64,000 bases of DNA from Scilla litardierei (GCA_030789695.1 CM061138.1:14022214-14086213); one strand, 5' to 3'; shown: positions 1 through 12,400, numbered from the stretch's first letter. Notes: generated by a model from the letters alone, not told the origin. Program-made: numbers and translations.

Positions 1-264
1 GAGGGGATTTGAAGAGCTAAAATGTAAGTGGGGATTTAAAGCTTGAAAATGTTGAAGGAAGGAGAAGATGAGAAGGTTAACAAGTTGATTTGTGAAGTTT
101 GGATTTCTAAATTTTCTGGTTTTGGTCGGGAAAAAAGTTTCAGAAAAATTCTAGAAAAATTATTACAGAGTGAAAATTTAAAAAACTAACTTAAATGATT
201 TTTGCAAAAAATTTCGAATTATGGAATAGTCTATTTTTGCGGATAGAATTGTTATTATTTTTAA

Positions 265-1224
265 CAAGGTTTTAGGTCTCGGTTTCGGTCTCGGTATCGC
301 TCCTCCCAAAATTTAGGTTTCGGTTTCGGTATCGCTCGTTTCGGCGGTTTCGGAAGCAAGTTTCGGTTTCGCCCGTATCGCTAGTTTCGGCAGTTTCGTT
401 TCGGGTATCGGTTTCGGTTTCGGAAATACTTAGATACTAAATAGATAAATAAATGGATCAATTGAAGTTTGTATTGTGCACCCACCGTTTTACTTTGCGC
501 ACCTACCACTTATTTACAAGTTTGCCAAAAAATAGCTGAGTTTCTTTCCGCACCCATCGTTTTGCTTTGCGAACATACCATGTATTTACATGTTTGCCCC
601 AAAAAAATCTTTAGGAGGCAGCTGAGCCACTTATTTACAAGTTTGCCATTTCTTGTTTTTAAATACATCCCACTACTACTAGTTTACAAGTTTGACATTT
701 GAAAAAGAATGCAGCACTCCCGTGACCTATCTCCTGATCTTTAGGGGGCGGTGGGCTCTTCTACTTTGGGGAGGCGGGAGGAAGAATGGGAGGTGGGAGG
801 CGGGAGCCGGGAGGCGGGAGGGCGGGAGGAAGAATGGGAGGCGGGAGCCAAGAGGCGGGATGGCGTGAGGAGAGGTGAGTCTCTCTCTCTCCTTTTTCTC
901 TTCCTCTTTTTTTCCTTTTCTTCTTCTTTTTCTTCTTGTTTTCTTCTTCTTTTTTGATGTTGCTGTAAAACAGTGATTTTTTTTCATTTTCCCCCTTCTT
1001 TGATGTTGTTTCTCTTCCCATTCCTCTATTTTCTTCTTTTTTTAATTGGTTTCGGCCGGAACGGTGCCGTTTCGGCCGGTTTCGGCCGAAACCGGCCGAA
1101 ACTGGCCGAAACGGCAATGTTTCGGCCGAGACCGGAACAAACCCCGAGTTTCGGTCTCGGTATCCACCGAGACCGAAACGAAACGGCCGATACCCAAGGG
1201 TATCGGCCGAAACCTTGAACCATG
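265..1224. mobile_element. Non-autonomous hAT-like DNA transposon (960 bp)
   Basis: The element is flanked by an exact 8-bp target duplication, ATTTTTAA, at 257-264 and 1225-1232. Its ends form an imperfect terminal inverted repeat: 14 of 18 positions match between CAAGGTTTTAGGTCTCGG at the left and the reverse complement of the right end. An 8-bp duplication is the hAT signature. Both subterminal regions (265-430 and 1050-1220) are dense arrays of TTTCGG, TATCGG and GGCCGAAAC words in both orientations, as expected for transposase-binding subterminal repeats. No transposase is encoded. The middle (about 470-960) looks like a second, nested repeat with a G/A-rich core. The short reading frames across it are by-products of the repeats. 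Confidence 0.75.
470..985 (+). mobile_element. Degenerate Mutator-like MITE nested in the hAT element
   Basis: The block 470-700 contains several copies of a subterminal unit: a GCACCCACCGTTTTAC-like word followed by ACTTATTTACAAGTTTGCC. The same words start the clean MITE at 31808-32481 and the copy at 19793-20523. A purine-rich tract (GGAGGCGGGAGGAAG repeats, 770-870) and a CT-rich tract follow, as in the other copies. The right end is not clear. A TGTAAAACAGTG word near 967 may be a diverged right terminus. No target duplication was found, so I treat it as truncated or rearranged. Confidence 0.45.
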
Positions 1225-1232
1225 ATTTTTAA

Positions 1233-1887
1233 TCGGTCATATTTCTAAAATTTTAACAATTAACATTTTAACAGATAAATTTATTCAAGTATAATATAAT
1301 TTGCAATAACTAACCTATATTTTAAAGAAATTATTAACCAATTTTACCTAATTTTTTAATTTAAAATGAATTATTGATAAATAAAGTTAGGATATTAAAT
1401 TAAACATCTAGGAATTTGCATGTCAAATTTTGACACACAAGATGATGAAACATTCCTCTTGGCTAGTAGATTCATATCATATGTTTGTTTTGCGATTGTG
1501 ATAAAGACAAACTATTTTTAAATTAAAAATAAATAATAATGATAAAAAATTAAATATCTGGTAAAGTAGTTGGATAACTTTGATGCACAAAGAGTCCAAA
1601 TGTTAATTATGAAAAATAAAATATTATCATATTTTTTATATAAATATTTTCATAATTTGCGAGAGAAATAAATTAATTTTTCTAGACGTAAAATAACTAA
1701 TAATTATGAAAAGATTAATTTACTGGAAAACTATTTGCTTGATTTTTGTCACATGTATTATTTCTTATGACTTACTTATTGATGAGTTCAGACCGCCACA
1801 TATACAAACAAAAGAACTACTAATTATGGTTTTATACATAATAATGACATTACTCAGAAAAAACTGCATAACTATGTAGCACATGTA
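1233..1887. other. AT-rich stretch without recognisable gene
   Basis: About 650 bp of AT-rich sequence lies between the hAT element and the gypsy element. I see no exon, RNA gene or terminal repeat. If the coatomer gene continues leftwards, this is intron or 3' flank. Confidence 0.4.
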
Positions 1888-1892
1888 CTATC

Positions 1893-2299
1893 TGATGCGG
1901 CACGGGTCAGAGAGGCGCAGGTCAGAGAGCCCAATGAGAGGCCGGTTCAAGTGTATCAAAGAAGGAGGCGACTCGGGTCCACCACGGACCCGGTGTCAAA
2001 CTTGTAGTTTCGCAACTACGAGGGGGGCGTTTAGTAAATCAACATTTGGCTAATCCCTCCTTAAGCAAGGGCCGGCCGGCCAAGGAGAGTTATCGAAGAA
2101 TTGATCTGAAGATAATTTTATTTCCTAGAACCCTGGAGCAATTTTCCCTTAAATCTCATATTGTTAGATTTGCCTTAGAATAATGATTCTAGCATTTAAT
2201 AGTAATTTCAGATCTGTTCTCATATCAAACCCCTATTTTTATTAGTCCAAAGCCATAAAAATCCCACCTTTATCCCCACAAAAAGCCCTAGACGCATCA
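1893..2299 (+). repeat. 5' LTR of the chromovirus (407 bp)
   Basis: It begins TGATGCGGCACGGG and ends GACGCATCA. It is homologous along its length to 7592-7997. It carries an extra GGCGCAGGTCAGAGA-like stretch near its start that the right copy lacks. Confidence 0.92.
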
Positions 2300-2302
2300 A
2301 AT

Positions 2303-2314
2303 TGGTATCGGAGC
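2303..2314 (+). other. Primer-binding site (initiator Met tRNA)
   Basis: TGGTATCGGAGC lies just inside the left LTR. It matches the usual plant initiator-Met primer site TGGTATCAGAGC with one mismatch. Confidence 0.85.
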
Positions 2315-2323
2315 AGTAGATCC

Positions 2324-4130
2324 ATGACGAGCACACGATCTATAGAGCGAATCGAAGCGTTGGAAGAGAAAGTAGAGAAGATGGAGAGCCGAATCAGCGA
2401 GGGATTTAACGATGTCAAAAAGGAGACCGCGGAGATCGTCGCGACCGCATCCGCATCCGAAGCGCGAATGACGGCAACTATGGAGGCGAATAGATCGCAG
2501 ATGATGAGGGACATAGCGGCAATGATAGCAAACATCAACCCTAAAATGGATCCAAGCAAAAAGGAGCCGCCTTTGTCAACAAATAAAGGGAAAAATGTGA
2601 TTTTTAGCGCATGGGTTCCGGAAGAAGAGAAAGACGAGGGCTTGTATCCGTACGACCAACGAAACACAGCAAATCCGGAGGATTGGGAGGCGTTTCCAGC
2701 CACATCACCGCCGCGCGGCGGTGTTCCGACCACCGGTGGGGGCGCCCGCCCCCTAGCAGCCTTGGGGGGGCCCCGCCGAACCCCCAGTTGCACTTGGGTA
2801 CCCCGCCGAACCCCCAGGAAGGCCGGCAGGGGCCGCCGGCCCCTCCTGGGCCCCCGGCGACACCTGGAGCAGTGGCGGGGGCCGCCGGCCCAAAACTGAG
2901 ACCGGCAGGCCCCGCCGCCCCCTTGGGGGGTTCGCCGCCCCTTGCAGCCCATTCCGTGGGCCGCCCAAGATTCCTGGGGGTCCGCAGACTTTCCAGGGAC
3001 CCCGACAGCCCATCCCGACCTCCACGGCGCCACATGGGGCCCAGTTCGGGGCCCGTACAACTCATTCGCCTGGTTTTCAGCAGCATAGTACAGGTTTTTG
3101 GCAGCATAGAGGGCGACAGCAGCATATTGGGAGCCCGTCGACCCAGCCCACACCTTTCGGGGGGGTGATAGGAGATTGGAGAGGGATACATGTCACCCCT
3201 AGAGACCATCAGACAGATTACGGGCACCCACATGGAGATGAAAGGGGCGACTGGCAGTGGGATGGAGCGGACGGAGGAGCACGGGATCAGGCAGTAAGGT
3301 ACATTCCTGACAGACCACAGGTTTTTCAGCAGAGGCGTCCGGATTAGCCGCAGGAGAGAGGGGGTTTCGGGGGGAGAGTCGACTAAGGAAGTTGAAGATA
3401 CCCATTTTTAGGCCGGGGACCCTAATGACTTGCTGTATCGCGTGGAGAGGTATGTTGATGTGTCTGCGATACCAGTAGAGAATCGGCTACGGGCGGTAGG
3501 AGCCTGCTTAGAGGGAGAGGCCTTGGGTTTGTATAAATGGACACATTAGCAGCAGCCGTTCCGGACATGGGAGGAGTTCACGACTCTATTGGTGGAGCGA
3601 TTTGTCACAGTACAGTCTGGGGGAGTATATAAGCGGTTATATTCAATAAAGCATGGTGGGAGCGTGGGGGAGTACATTAAGAAGTTTGAGTCACTCTGCC
3701 ATGGAGTTCGAGGAGTCTCGGGAGTCTTTGGAGGGATATTTTATGAAGGGGCTGAAGCCCACTATTAGATCCGGGCTGAGACAGCTGCAGCCAGTGGGCC
3801 TGCAAGGGATGATGACTTCGGCTAGGATGGTCGAGGACAATCAGGAGACTGAGAGGAGAGCCCGTAGGGCGTGTGGAGGCACCGCTTTTCGGGGGCAGTC
3901 ACCAGTTGAAGGACAGAGAGCTGCTCCTACACAGGGGGTGCTCCTGCCCAGGGAGGTACAGCCGTTGCTACAAGCAGCATGGACAGGAGGCTAGAGCCAC
4001 AGCCAGGGGCAGGTACGGAGGATGACTGAGGCGAAGATTTGGAAGAAGCGGACGAAGGGACTATGTTTCAAATGTGATGAGAGGTTTACTCCAGGACACC
4101 GCTGTGGAGATCAGACGCTTCAGATACTGA
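2324..4130 (+). pseudogene. gypsy gag remnant
   Basis: The first reading frame (2324-2899) starts shortly after the primer site with a basic, heptad-like coiled-coil N-terminus (residues 1-45 rich in E, K and I), usual for chromovirus Gag. An extremely GC-rich, proline/glycine-coding stretch (2700-3160) follows. After several stops and frameshifts come the capsid-like region (3420-3780) and a zinc-knuckle-like segment CFKCDERFTPGHRC (about 4066-4110). The frame is broken at least around 3345, 3410 and 3550, so no full-length Gag can be made from this copy. Confidence 0.8.
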
Positions 4131-4139
4131 TAGTGAACG

Positions 4140-7100
4140 ACGATGAGGAAGAGGAGGTAGCAGTACTAGAGGCTGGAGAGGATGGGGAGGAGGCTGAGCA
4201 CCAGCACTTGGATTTGGCAGAGGTATCCCTCAATTCCCTGGTAGGGTTCACACCGAACCACACCATGGAATTGGTGGGACAGGTGGACGGCCAGGAAGTA
4301 ATCGTATTGGTAGACAGTGGGACCACCCACAATTTCATCTCCAGTAGGTTGATGAGAGAGCAGAGACTGCAGGTGAGCGACACAGGGAGGTATGGAGTAG
4401 TGCTGGTCACAGGTCAGGTGATACACAGTAGCGACGTCTGTCGAGGTGTGATCGTGACGATACAGGAGGTGCAGATTGTTATGGATTTTCTTTCCTTGGA
4501 GTTAGGGAGCACTGATGACATGGGGACGAAGTGGTTGCAGACATTAGGAGAGACCATGACGAACTGGAAAATACTTAGGATGGAGTACCAGGATAGGGGA
4601 GGACAGTGGTCTCACAGGGAGATCCCAGCCTCTGTCATTCTTTAGTGTCCTACAAAGCCATGACACGAGCGATATAGACGGCAGGGGTGGATTTCTGGTC
4701 AAGCTACAGGTGGTGGCGGCAGCGGCAGTAGAGCAGAGGGAGGATCATACTCAGGCAGTGTCACCAGAGATAGAGCAGCTACTGAGCCAGTACACGGATG
4801 TGTTTCAGACCCCACAGGGATTACCAACACACCAAGACCACGAGCACGCCATTGTCTTACGAGAGGACGTGTCCCCCATTAACGTGCGCCCCTCAAGTAT
4901 CCCTAGATGTAGAAGGACGCGATTGAGAGATTAGTAGAGGACATGCTGCAAGCAGGGTGATTCAGTCGAGTACGAGTCCTTTCTTCAGCCCGGTTTTGTT
5001 AGTGAAGAAGAAGGATGTTAGCTGGAGATTTTGTGTGGAGTACAGGGCTTTGAATAAGGAAACTGTCCCAAATAAGTTTCCTATTCCGGTGATCGATGAG
5101 CTTTTAGACGAGCTCCACGGAGCGGCATGTTTTGCTAAAATCGATCTCAAATCAGGTTATCACCAGATCCGGATGAGGGCAGACGACGTGCCCAAGACGG
5201 CCTTTAGAACTCATGAGGGACACTATGAGTTCCTTGTCATGCTGTTTGGCTTAACGAATGCTCCAGCGACATTCCAGGTATTGATGAACAGGGTGTTCCA
5301 GCCCTACCTATGGAGATTTGTCCTGGTATTTTTTGACGACATGTTGATATACAGTCGTAGTGTGGAGGAGCATATGGGGCACCTGCAAGCAGTGTTACAT
5401 GAGTTGCAAGACCAGCAGTTGTGTGCAAAAAAGAAGAAGTGCTTGTTTGGTCAGCCATAGGTAGAGAGTTTGGGGCATATCGTCTCAGCAGAGGGGGTGG
5501 CGACAGATCGACCCAAGATTGTAGCAATGTTAGATTGGTCGTTACCTACCACACTACGAGGCCTGCGGGGCTTCTTGGGCCTGACAGGATACTACAGAAA
5601 GTTCGTCCAGGGGTACAGCTCGATAGCATGGCCGCTTACAGAGCAGTTGAAGGACAACTTTCACTGGGGTGAGGATGCCACCATGGCATTCGAGGCACTG
5701 AAGCAGGCGATGACGACCGTGCCGGTCTTGACACTTCAAGATTTCAGCAGGCCCTTCGTGATAGACACTGACGCTTCAGGACATAGGTTGGGGGCGATAC
5801 TGATGCAGGATCAGAGACCTATTGCATATTTTAGCCAGACTCTGTCAGCACGAGCGAGGCTGAAATCAGTATATGAGCGGGAGTTGATGGCGATCGTGCT
5901 CTCCATCCAGAAGTGGCGGCCCTATCTGTTGGAGAGAAGATTTATAGTGAGGACCGACCATCGTAGTTTGAAGTATTTATTGGAGCAGTGCATGATCACA
6001 GAAGAACATCAGAAGTGGCTCTCCAAGCTGGTCCATGACACATTCGAGATTCAATACCGACCAGGCTTGGAGAACAAGGCGACAGATGTCCTATCATGTA
6101 GAGAGGAGACAACAGAGATAGCAGCCATTTCGGTACCGGTACTCCTAGACTGGGAGCCGTTGAGCAGAGAGATTATGACCGATACGGTCTTAGCACAGAT
6201 ACGGGAGGCACTACAGCAGGGTTCAACGGAATTTCTGAGATACACCATGAGTGGGCAGTGACTACTTTACCAGGGGAGACCGGTGATTCCCAGGGGTTCC
6301 ACACATATACTATTGCTATTTTAGGAGTTACACGGCAGCTCCATCGAAGGGCATTCAGGGATACGACAGACCTACAGAAGAATGTCTAGGGAGCTATACT
6401 GGATGGGTATGCAGAAAGACATTACTAAGATGATAGCCGAGTGTGACGTCTGCCAGTGTCACAACTACATGGCAATGGCACCGGCGGAACTTCTACAGCC
6501 ATTGGCCCTTCCTGAGAGAGTTTGGGATGATATCATCAAGGACTTCATTGAGGGGTTACCACGATCAGAGGGTTACAATTCCATATTGGTGGTGGTGGAT
6601 AGGTTCAGCAAGTATGCCCACTTCGTGCCGTTGAAGCACCCCTACACGGCAGTGACAGTAGCTACAGCCTTTATGCGGGAGGTAGTCCGCCTGCATGATT
6701 TCCCTGCTTCCATAGTATCTGATCGCGACAAAGTATTTTTGAGCAGTTTTTGGCGGGAACTGTTCAAGGTTCAGGGGACCAAACTGAGGAGGGGCACAAC
6801 CTATCACCCACAGACAGACGGTCAGACAGAGGTGGAGAATAGGAGTGTGGAGACCTATTTGAGGTGTTTTGCTTCAGATTCGCCCAAACAGTGGGCCAGG
6901 TGGTTAGCATAGGCAGAATACTGGTACAACACCTCGTACCACTCGGCAGCGCAGAGTACTCCTTTTTGGATTTTGTATGGACGGGACCCACAACAGTTGA
7001 TCCACTACAGTAAATGTACCACTCCCGTGTCACATGTAGAGGAGCATCTTGGGGAGTGGGGCAGGTATTTGGAGGAGCTGAAGAAACACTTACTTCGGGC

Positions 7101-7560
7101 CTAGCAAATCATGAAAGCTAAAGCGGATGAGCACCGGAGAGATGTGCAGTTTGCCGTGGGGACCGAGTTTACCTTAAGCTTCGGCCTTACAGCCAGAAGA
7201 CGTTGGCCCATCGGAGCAATGAGAAGCTAGCGATCCGCTACTACGGGCCATTCGAGATTACCGCTCAGATAGGAAAGGTGGCATATCGTCTGCAGTTACC
7301 CTCTACTTCCACCATCCACCCGGTTTTCCACGTTTCACAGTTGCAGCGTGCCATTGGGGACCATACACTCGCACCTACCTTGTCGCCCACCTTGACAGAT
7401 GACATGGAGGTTCTACTTGAGCCTCAAGAGCTGACTGGTGTTAGACAGGCCGCAGATGGAACACATGAAGTGCTGATCAGATGGAGAGGCCTGCCGAAAT
7501 ATGATGCTTACTTGGAAACACCGTGCGGTGATACGAGACCAATTTCTAGACTTCCACCTT
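4140..7560 (+). pseudogene. gypsy pol remnant (PR, RT, RNase H, integrase, chromodomain)
   Basis: Modules in order: aspartic protease with VDSGTTHNF (about 4310-4340); reverse transcriptase (4957-5460) with the FDDMLIYS active-site box near 5330; RNase H (about 5750-6110) with a DTDASG motif; integrase zinc-binding region (6380-6470) and catalytic core (6590-6870) with the D, D and E contexts VVVDRFSK, VSDRDK and QTDGQTEVEN; and a C-terminal region (7200-7560) ending in a chromodomain-like WRGLPKYDA segment. Stops occur at about 4645, 5458, 6260, 6910 and 7102, and frames shift between modules. The domain order (integrase last) identifies Ty3/gypsy. This copy is inactive. Confidence 0.88.
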
Positions 7561-7591
7561 GAGGACAAGGTGGCACTTTTGGGAGGAGTAG

Positions 7592-7997
7592 TGATGCGGC
7601 ACGGGTCAGAGAGCCAATGAGAGGCCGGTTCAAGTGTATCAAAGGAGGAGGTAACTCGGGTCCACCACAGACCCTGTGTCAAACTTGTAGTTTCACAACT
7701 ACAAGGGGGGGTCGTTTAGTAAATCAACATTTGGCTAATCCCCCCTTAAGCAAGGGCCGGTCGGCTCTAAGAGAGTTATCGAAGAATTGATCAGAATTGA
7801 TCTGAAGGTAATTTTATTTCATAGAACCCTAAAGCAATTTTCTCTTTAATCTCATATTGTTAGACTTGCCTTAGAATAATAATTATTCTAGCATTTAATA
7901 GATTTCAGATCTGTTCTTCATATCAAAACCCGATTTTTATTAGTCCAAAACCATAAAAATCCCACCTTTATCCCCACAAAAAGCCCGAGACGCATCA
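7592..7997 (+). repeat. 3' LTR of the chromovirus (406 bp)
   Basis: It runs from TGATGCGGCACGGGTC to GACGCATCA and is followed directly by the CTATC duplication. A purine-rich GGGAGGAGTAG tract precedes it. Confidence 0.92.
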
Positions 7998-8002
7998 CTA
8001 TC

Positions 8003-9090
8003 ATGAAGATGCACTTATGCCAGACACATTGACACACATACTAGGTACCGACACTTCCTTCGACGCTACACAGACACATTCCCAACATTTGTAAACATGT
8101 TGATTATATACTAGATATTCTAGTACAGAACACTTTGCAAAGACATTGTGGACATGTTTACATGACTAGATAACATGTTTTGAAATGCATTTTTAATTGT
8201 ATTTATATTTGTATAACTATACCTTACTAAAAAGGATTATAAATTGTTTAAAACTATGATGATTCTAAGTATGTTTTAATAGAAAAATCAAGATACATTA
8301 AGCAAATATAAAAGAAGTTAAAGAAACAAGGATTAATCTTTTCCGAAATCATGAAAATGCATGATAGGTTTTAATCATTACATATACCATGCAATTGGAG
8401 GTGTTTTTGTATTTTTAGACGCATGAACATGTGAGTGTATATATGTATGCACACACTGATTCTCGTGTCTATGCATATTTTAGGGTCTTCTTGTCATGTC
8501 TCCATATCCTACATTACAAGGAATTATTGTCCTCAACGTGTCTTTAAGTTCTATCTGTATCTCTCATGTCTATGTCGCGGCTTCATCATGTCTATATCAC
8601 ATGTCTGATGTTCGTGTCCATGCTTTTTAAAACTTTGTTGCCTTGTGTGTTTAAAAATTATATCACTTGATCCCCTTTTTATTTTTTATTTGTTGCGTGT
8701 ATGTATATTATAACATTTTATATAGTCGTATCCCCATACCATATTTTTACAAATTTGACATATCACGTCTCTGTATCCATACTGGTACACGTATCCGTAA
8801 TTGTGTCTATGCTACCTAGCTGATCAATGCCATATAAAAAGATTTTTTAGAAGCTTATTCATACAGCATCAAACAACTTATGCTTTCTTTTTGCAGAAAA
8901 ATTGTATGGAATGCAATGAAAATGCATCACATTGACCATAGACCTTTACATGCATCAAACACTAAAAGCTTTCAACTTATATTCAATGGATACAGTATGC
9001 TAAAATATGAAAAATTTCAAGTTTATGTACCAGCATAAGTTTTATAGGCTCATTATACAAATAGAGAATAATATAGAAAAGGTAGCAATT
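8003..9090. repeat. Diverged interspersed repeat shared with 44160-45300
   Basis: No gene is visible. The sequence shares ordered words with the region from 44160. Examples are ACTTCCTT at 8052 and 44211, the AGATACATTAAGCAAATATA-like stretch near 8290 and 44465, and a run of GTGTCTATG and CATGTC words near 8460-8640 and 44600-44730. It is therefore an old dispersed repeat of unknown class, sitting between the gypsy insertion and coatomer exon 4. Confidence 0.45.
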
Positions 9091-9091
9091 G

Positions 9092-9202
9092 ATCTAATAC
9101 ATCAGGCGTCAAGACACAAAAAAGTGGAAAGTACAAGCCCCACATGAGCTTGTACTTTATGTGGGACCCGCCTTTTTGTGTCTTGCAACTGATGTATTAG
9201 AT
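9092..9202. repeat. Short foldback (MITE-like) hairpin
   Basis: CTAATACATCAG at 9094-9105 is the exact reverse complement of 9189-9200. The complementarity continues inward with the CAAGACACAAAAA words and AAGTACAAG/CTTGTACTT around a loop near 9157-9162. The unit is about 110 bp with almost no spacer. No target duplication was established. Confidence 0.6.
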
Positions 9203-9361
9203 TAGGTGTCACCTGATCTACATGATTCCTATACAAATAATACTTGATTACCCTAGTTTATTATAACTAGCACCATCATGAGAAATTTTAATAGCCCAAT
9301 ACTTAGTCACTTCGCTACATAGAACATTAATTACATAGAGAATAGTTAGCTAATTCATACC

Positions 9362-9438
9362 CTCCATCAACAATTTCATCGATGCAAAGAAGAATAAGGT
9401 CCAAGTTCTCAAGAGCAGTCCTCTTCTCTACATCACTC
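9362..9438 (-). CDS. COPZ: Coatomer zeta exon 4 (last visible exon)
   Basis: The acceptor CTACCAG precedes 9438 and the donor GTATGA begins at 9361. It has 77 nt and ends in phase 1 after the glycine codon of EIVDG. The conserved exon that should follow is not visible in 1-9361. Confidence 0.9.
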
Positions 9439-12400
9439 CTGGTAGCAAGACAAACTCATGAGAATACCGAACAAAGATTATTTAGAACGGAACTCTGAAA
9501 CAATAGTAACTGACCTGAGGAGATTGCCAACAGCATCATATAAGCCCTGAAGAACTGTTGCTAAGATGAGTTCATTTTCTTCATCACCCGCAGTGACAAA
9601 AAAGTGCAGGTCCTGGACAAACTTATAAACTACAATGTATCCATCAAACATTGCAATCTCAGCTGCAAACACGAACCAGAGTCATGAACTCAAACTTCTA
9701 TCCAACTTCCATGTAATTAATATTCAACATGATCTATAGTTCGATTAGAAAATCAAGAACACCATAAAGTGGAAAACGTGTAGTGTTAATCTGACATGTC
9801 ACTAAACAAAAACCATTTACAATAAAACAAATTTAAAACTTGAGCATGGCACAAATCTGTATGTGCATTACCTTCCGAACGAGCATTTGTCTTCATAGTT
9901 TTAAGGAACAAAGATCTCTCGAAAGCAACCTTTGCATTATGAGTAGGCCAGTCATCTGAGAAATATTTGACTGCCACACGCTTTCCTTCAGAATCCAAAA
10001 GAAGAATGTTTTTAACTGAAGGAGAAGATTCCTGGGTAAAAGACATAATTGCATGAGCTTCTTTAGAGGAAAATGAAGCAGGACGCCACCATAATACAAT
10101 AGAAGCATGTTTGAAATTTTTTTGACAACTTGCAATGTCATCTTTAAGGTCCTAGAACATGACAATTATTTAAAGTACTTAACTGTTACTATCAAGATTA
10201 CCTAACGTTGAAATGGTCAATTGGTTTGTATCATCATATTATATATTAAAAATCAAGAACTTCTAGTATCTATGTGCTCTAATGAGAAGAAAACAAACTC
10301 ACATATTATATGATATGCTCTAGGATTAAAAACACGGGCTAAATTTTAGTAAACTACCATGAATTTTCACCCTTATTTACTGAATTTACTATCTAATTTT
10401 TTTTGTTATTCATAACTCCCATGCCCGTTCATTTATTTCTTAAATAACTACCATGCGAATGTTAGCGGAAGCTTGAACAGGCAATCATGCCCTTTAAGTT
10501 AATTCAGCTTTAATACTAGTTTTAGGCTCATGTAATGCAACGAAAAGAGACTATTTATTATATAAGCAAATATTTTATTCTTTTTATAGTTGTATTAGAT
10601 TAAGATTCTAATGTAATGATCTTTTGCATTGTCAGCACTAATTAGATTAGATTCGTTTTCAACCAAACTAAAAGTTCCAATTCAATATGAATTTATATTC
10701 TATACAGTTTTGGCATGTTTCCTCTTTCAAACATTATGGATTTCTAATTTGATATGAATTTTCTTCAATATTCTTGCCATGTTTTCTTTTCAAACATAAT
10801 AAAGTTCTAATTTGATACATGACCTTTCAAATGCATAATTAATAGTAAATTGCCTTAGTTGATATGAAGTGAAGGGGTAGAAGTGGGAACAGGACCAAAA
10901 AATATGCTTTTGAGTAGCACTGATTAACTAATATAGCAAACTGACTTTTATTTTGTTTTATTTTTGTGCAAAGAACATGTTATAAATTAGTAGCTTCAAC
11001 CTCTTCCTTTCTTTTTCATGCTTCCTTTTAAGTCTTGTTTGGCAACCGGAGTTGGCATAAAAGTTAGTGGAGGAAAAGGGGGATGAGCAGTAGATTTAGG
11101 GGCAGCTCTAGCAACTCTGGCTTGGAGCCAGAGTTGCAGAGTAGCTTCAGTGGAGGCTTCAGGTGGGTTTCAAGAAGTTTTTGGCAGGATTGAATGGGTC
11201 TTTTGGCAGGATCAAGGAAGTTCCACCCTTATTAACTCCGGCCAAATGAATCATTCAGCAAGAGTTAGTCTAACACCAACACCAACTCCACTTGCCAAAC
11301 AAGGCCTTGTTGTTCTTGTTGAAGCAACCTTGCAATGTTTTCCTTTACACTGTCTGTGCTTTCTGTGAGATATATGGTTAGAACAAGTGGGATTCATCCA
11401 TATAATTGACACCCTATATGTGAACCAATCGCAATTATGACATTCTGCATTATAGTGCTAAGCACACAACTAACTAAAATGAAATCAATCCTTTCATCCT
11501 CATAATTAAAACCCCAGGGCAGGGACAGATTTATTTAGGGGCCAGGGGAGGCACGTGCCCCCCTGGAAATTGAGATGAAATTACTTTTCTACCCTTCAAA
11601 ATATCACTGCAGAATACCTTTTTATATATGTTGGAGGAGATAAAAATGATATCTCCCATTTGGCTTAGTGGTTAGTTTACGCGGGCGCAAGCCAGGTCAT
11701 CCGGGTTCGAGTCCTAGACTCTACACTGTTATAAATTTTGCATTTTTTCCAGTCATGACATAATTGTTATTTATATGTAACATAGTAAATAAAAGCTTGC
11801 ATATTGTTTGGTTTTGTTGTTAATTTACATGCGCTCTCCCAGGCCACCCGAGTTCAAATCCTAGTGCGAGAATTCTGATTTTTAAATTATTTTTAATATT
11901 TTTTTTAAAAATACTATTTAAACATGCCCACTTCAGGCGGAAGGTTAGGTCTAATTGTTTTTACCCAGGCAGAAATTTTTTATTGGACGTTCTTGCCCAC
12001 AAAAACTGTTAGTCGGCGGCTCAGCATTATTTTTTTTTTTTGCGAACTAGCGGACTCGAGAGGATCTCGTTTGGGGAAAGGTTAGGTTTTTAAATCTCTA
12101 ATTCGGAATGTAATTTAGTATTTTCGTTATTGATTCTCTAATTAGGAGAAAATTATGGGTTCTATTAAAAGTTTTTTGGATTACTTATGCTTTTATTTTG
12201 GTTTTTTTTGCAGTTTTTCTACGCTCCCTCTCTCCTTGCGAATCAAGAGGCTCATGTTTTTATCAACGTCGAGACTCAAGTGGATCTCTTTTGGCGGAAA
12301 GGTTAGATTTTTGAAATATCTAATTAGGAGTTCAATTTGGTTATTGATTCTTTAATTTGGGAAAAATTTTAGATTCTCGTTAGGGGAGATTCATCAATTT

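Larger units (their letters stand above)
1893..7997 (+). mobile_element. Ty3/gypsy chromovirus, complete but mutated (6.1 kb)
   Basis: Two LTRs bound a gag-PR-RT-RH-INT-chromodomain array in the gypsy order. The 5-bp duplication CTATC lies at 1888-1892 and 7998-8002, so this is an intact insertion. The LTR ends form the short inverted repeat TGATGCG/CGCATCA. The primer-binding site begins 3 bp after the left LTR and the polypurine tract (about 7581-7591) abuts the right LTR. Stops and frameshifts break every coding module, and the LTRs differ by substitutions plus an 18-bp duplication-like insertion in the left copy, so the insertion is not recent. The integrase ends in a chromodomain-like stretch, which places it in the chromovirus branch; I do not assign the clade. 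The short element at 49925-51810 has matching terminal words. Confidence 0.93.

Noticed and set aside
2604..3233. Several long overlapping reading frames on both strands in a GC-rich block
   Set aside because: Stops are rare in GC-rich sequence. The block lies inside the chromovirus gag and the frames show only proline/glycine/arginine-rich low-complexity sequence.
11655..11730. Possible tRNA gene
   Set aside because: A and B boxes are present but acceptor and anticodon stems do not pair by eye; treated as SINE-like.
12155..12355. Recurring small [15 protein letters not shown] in the hAT tandem units
   Set aside because: It is repeated only because the DNA is repeated, is interrupted in most units, and has no recognisable protein feature.
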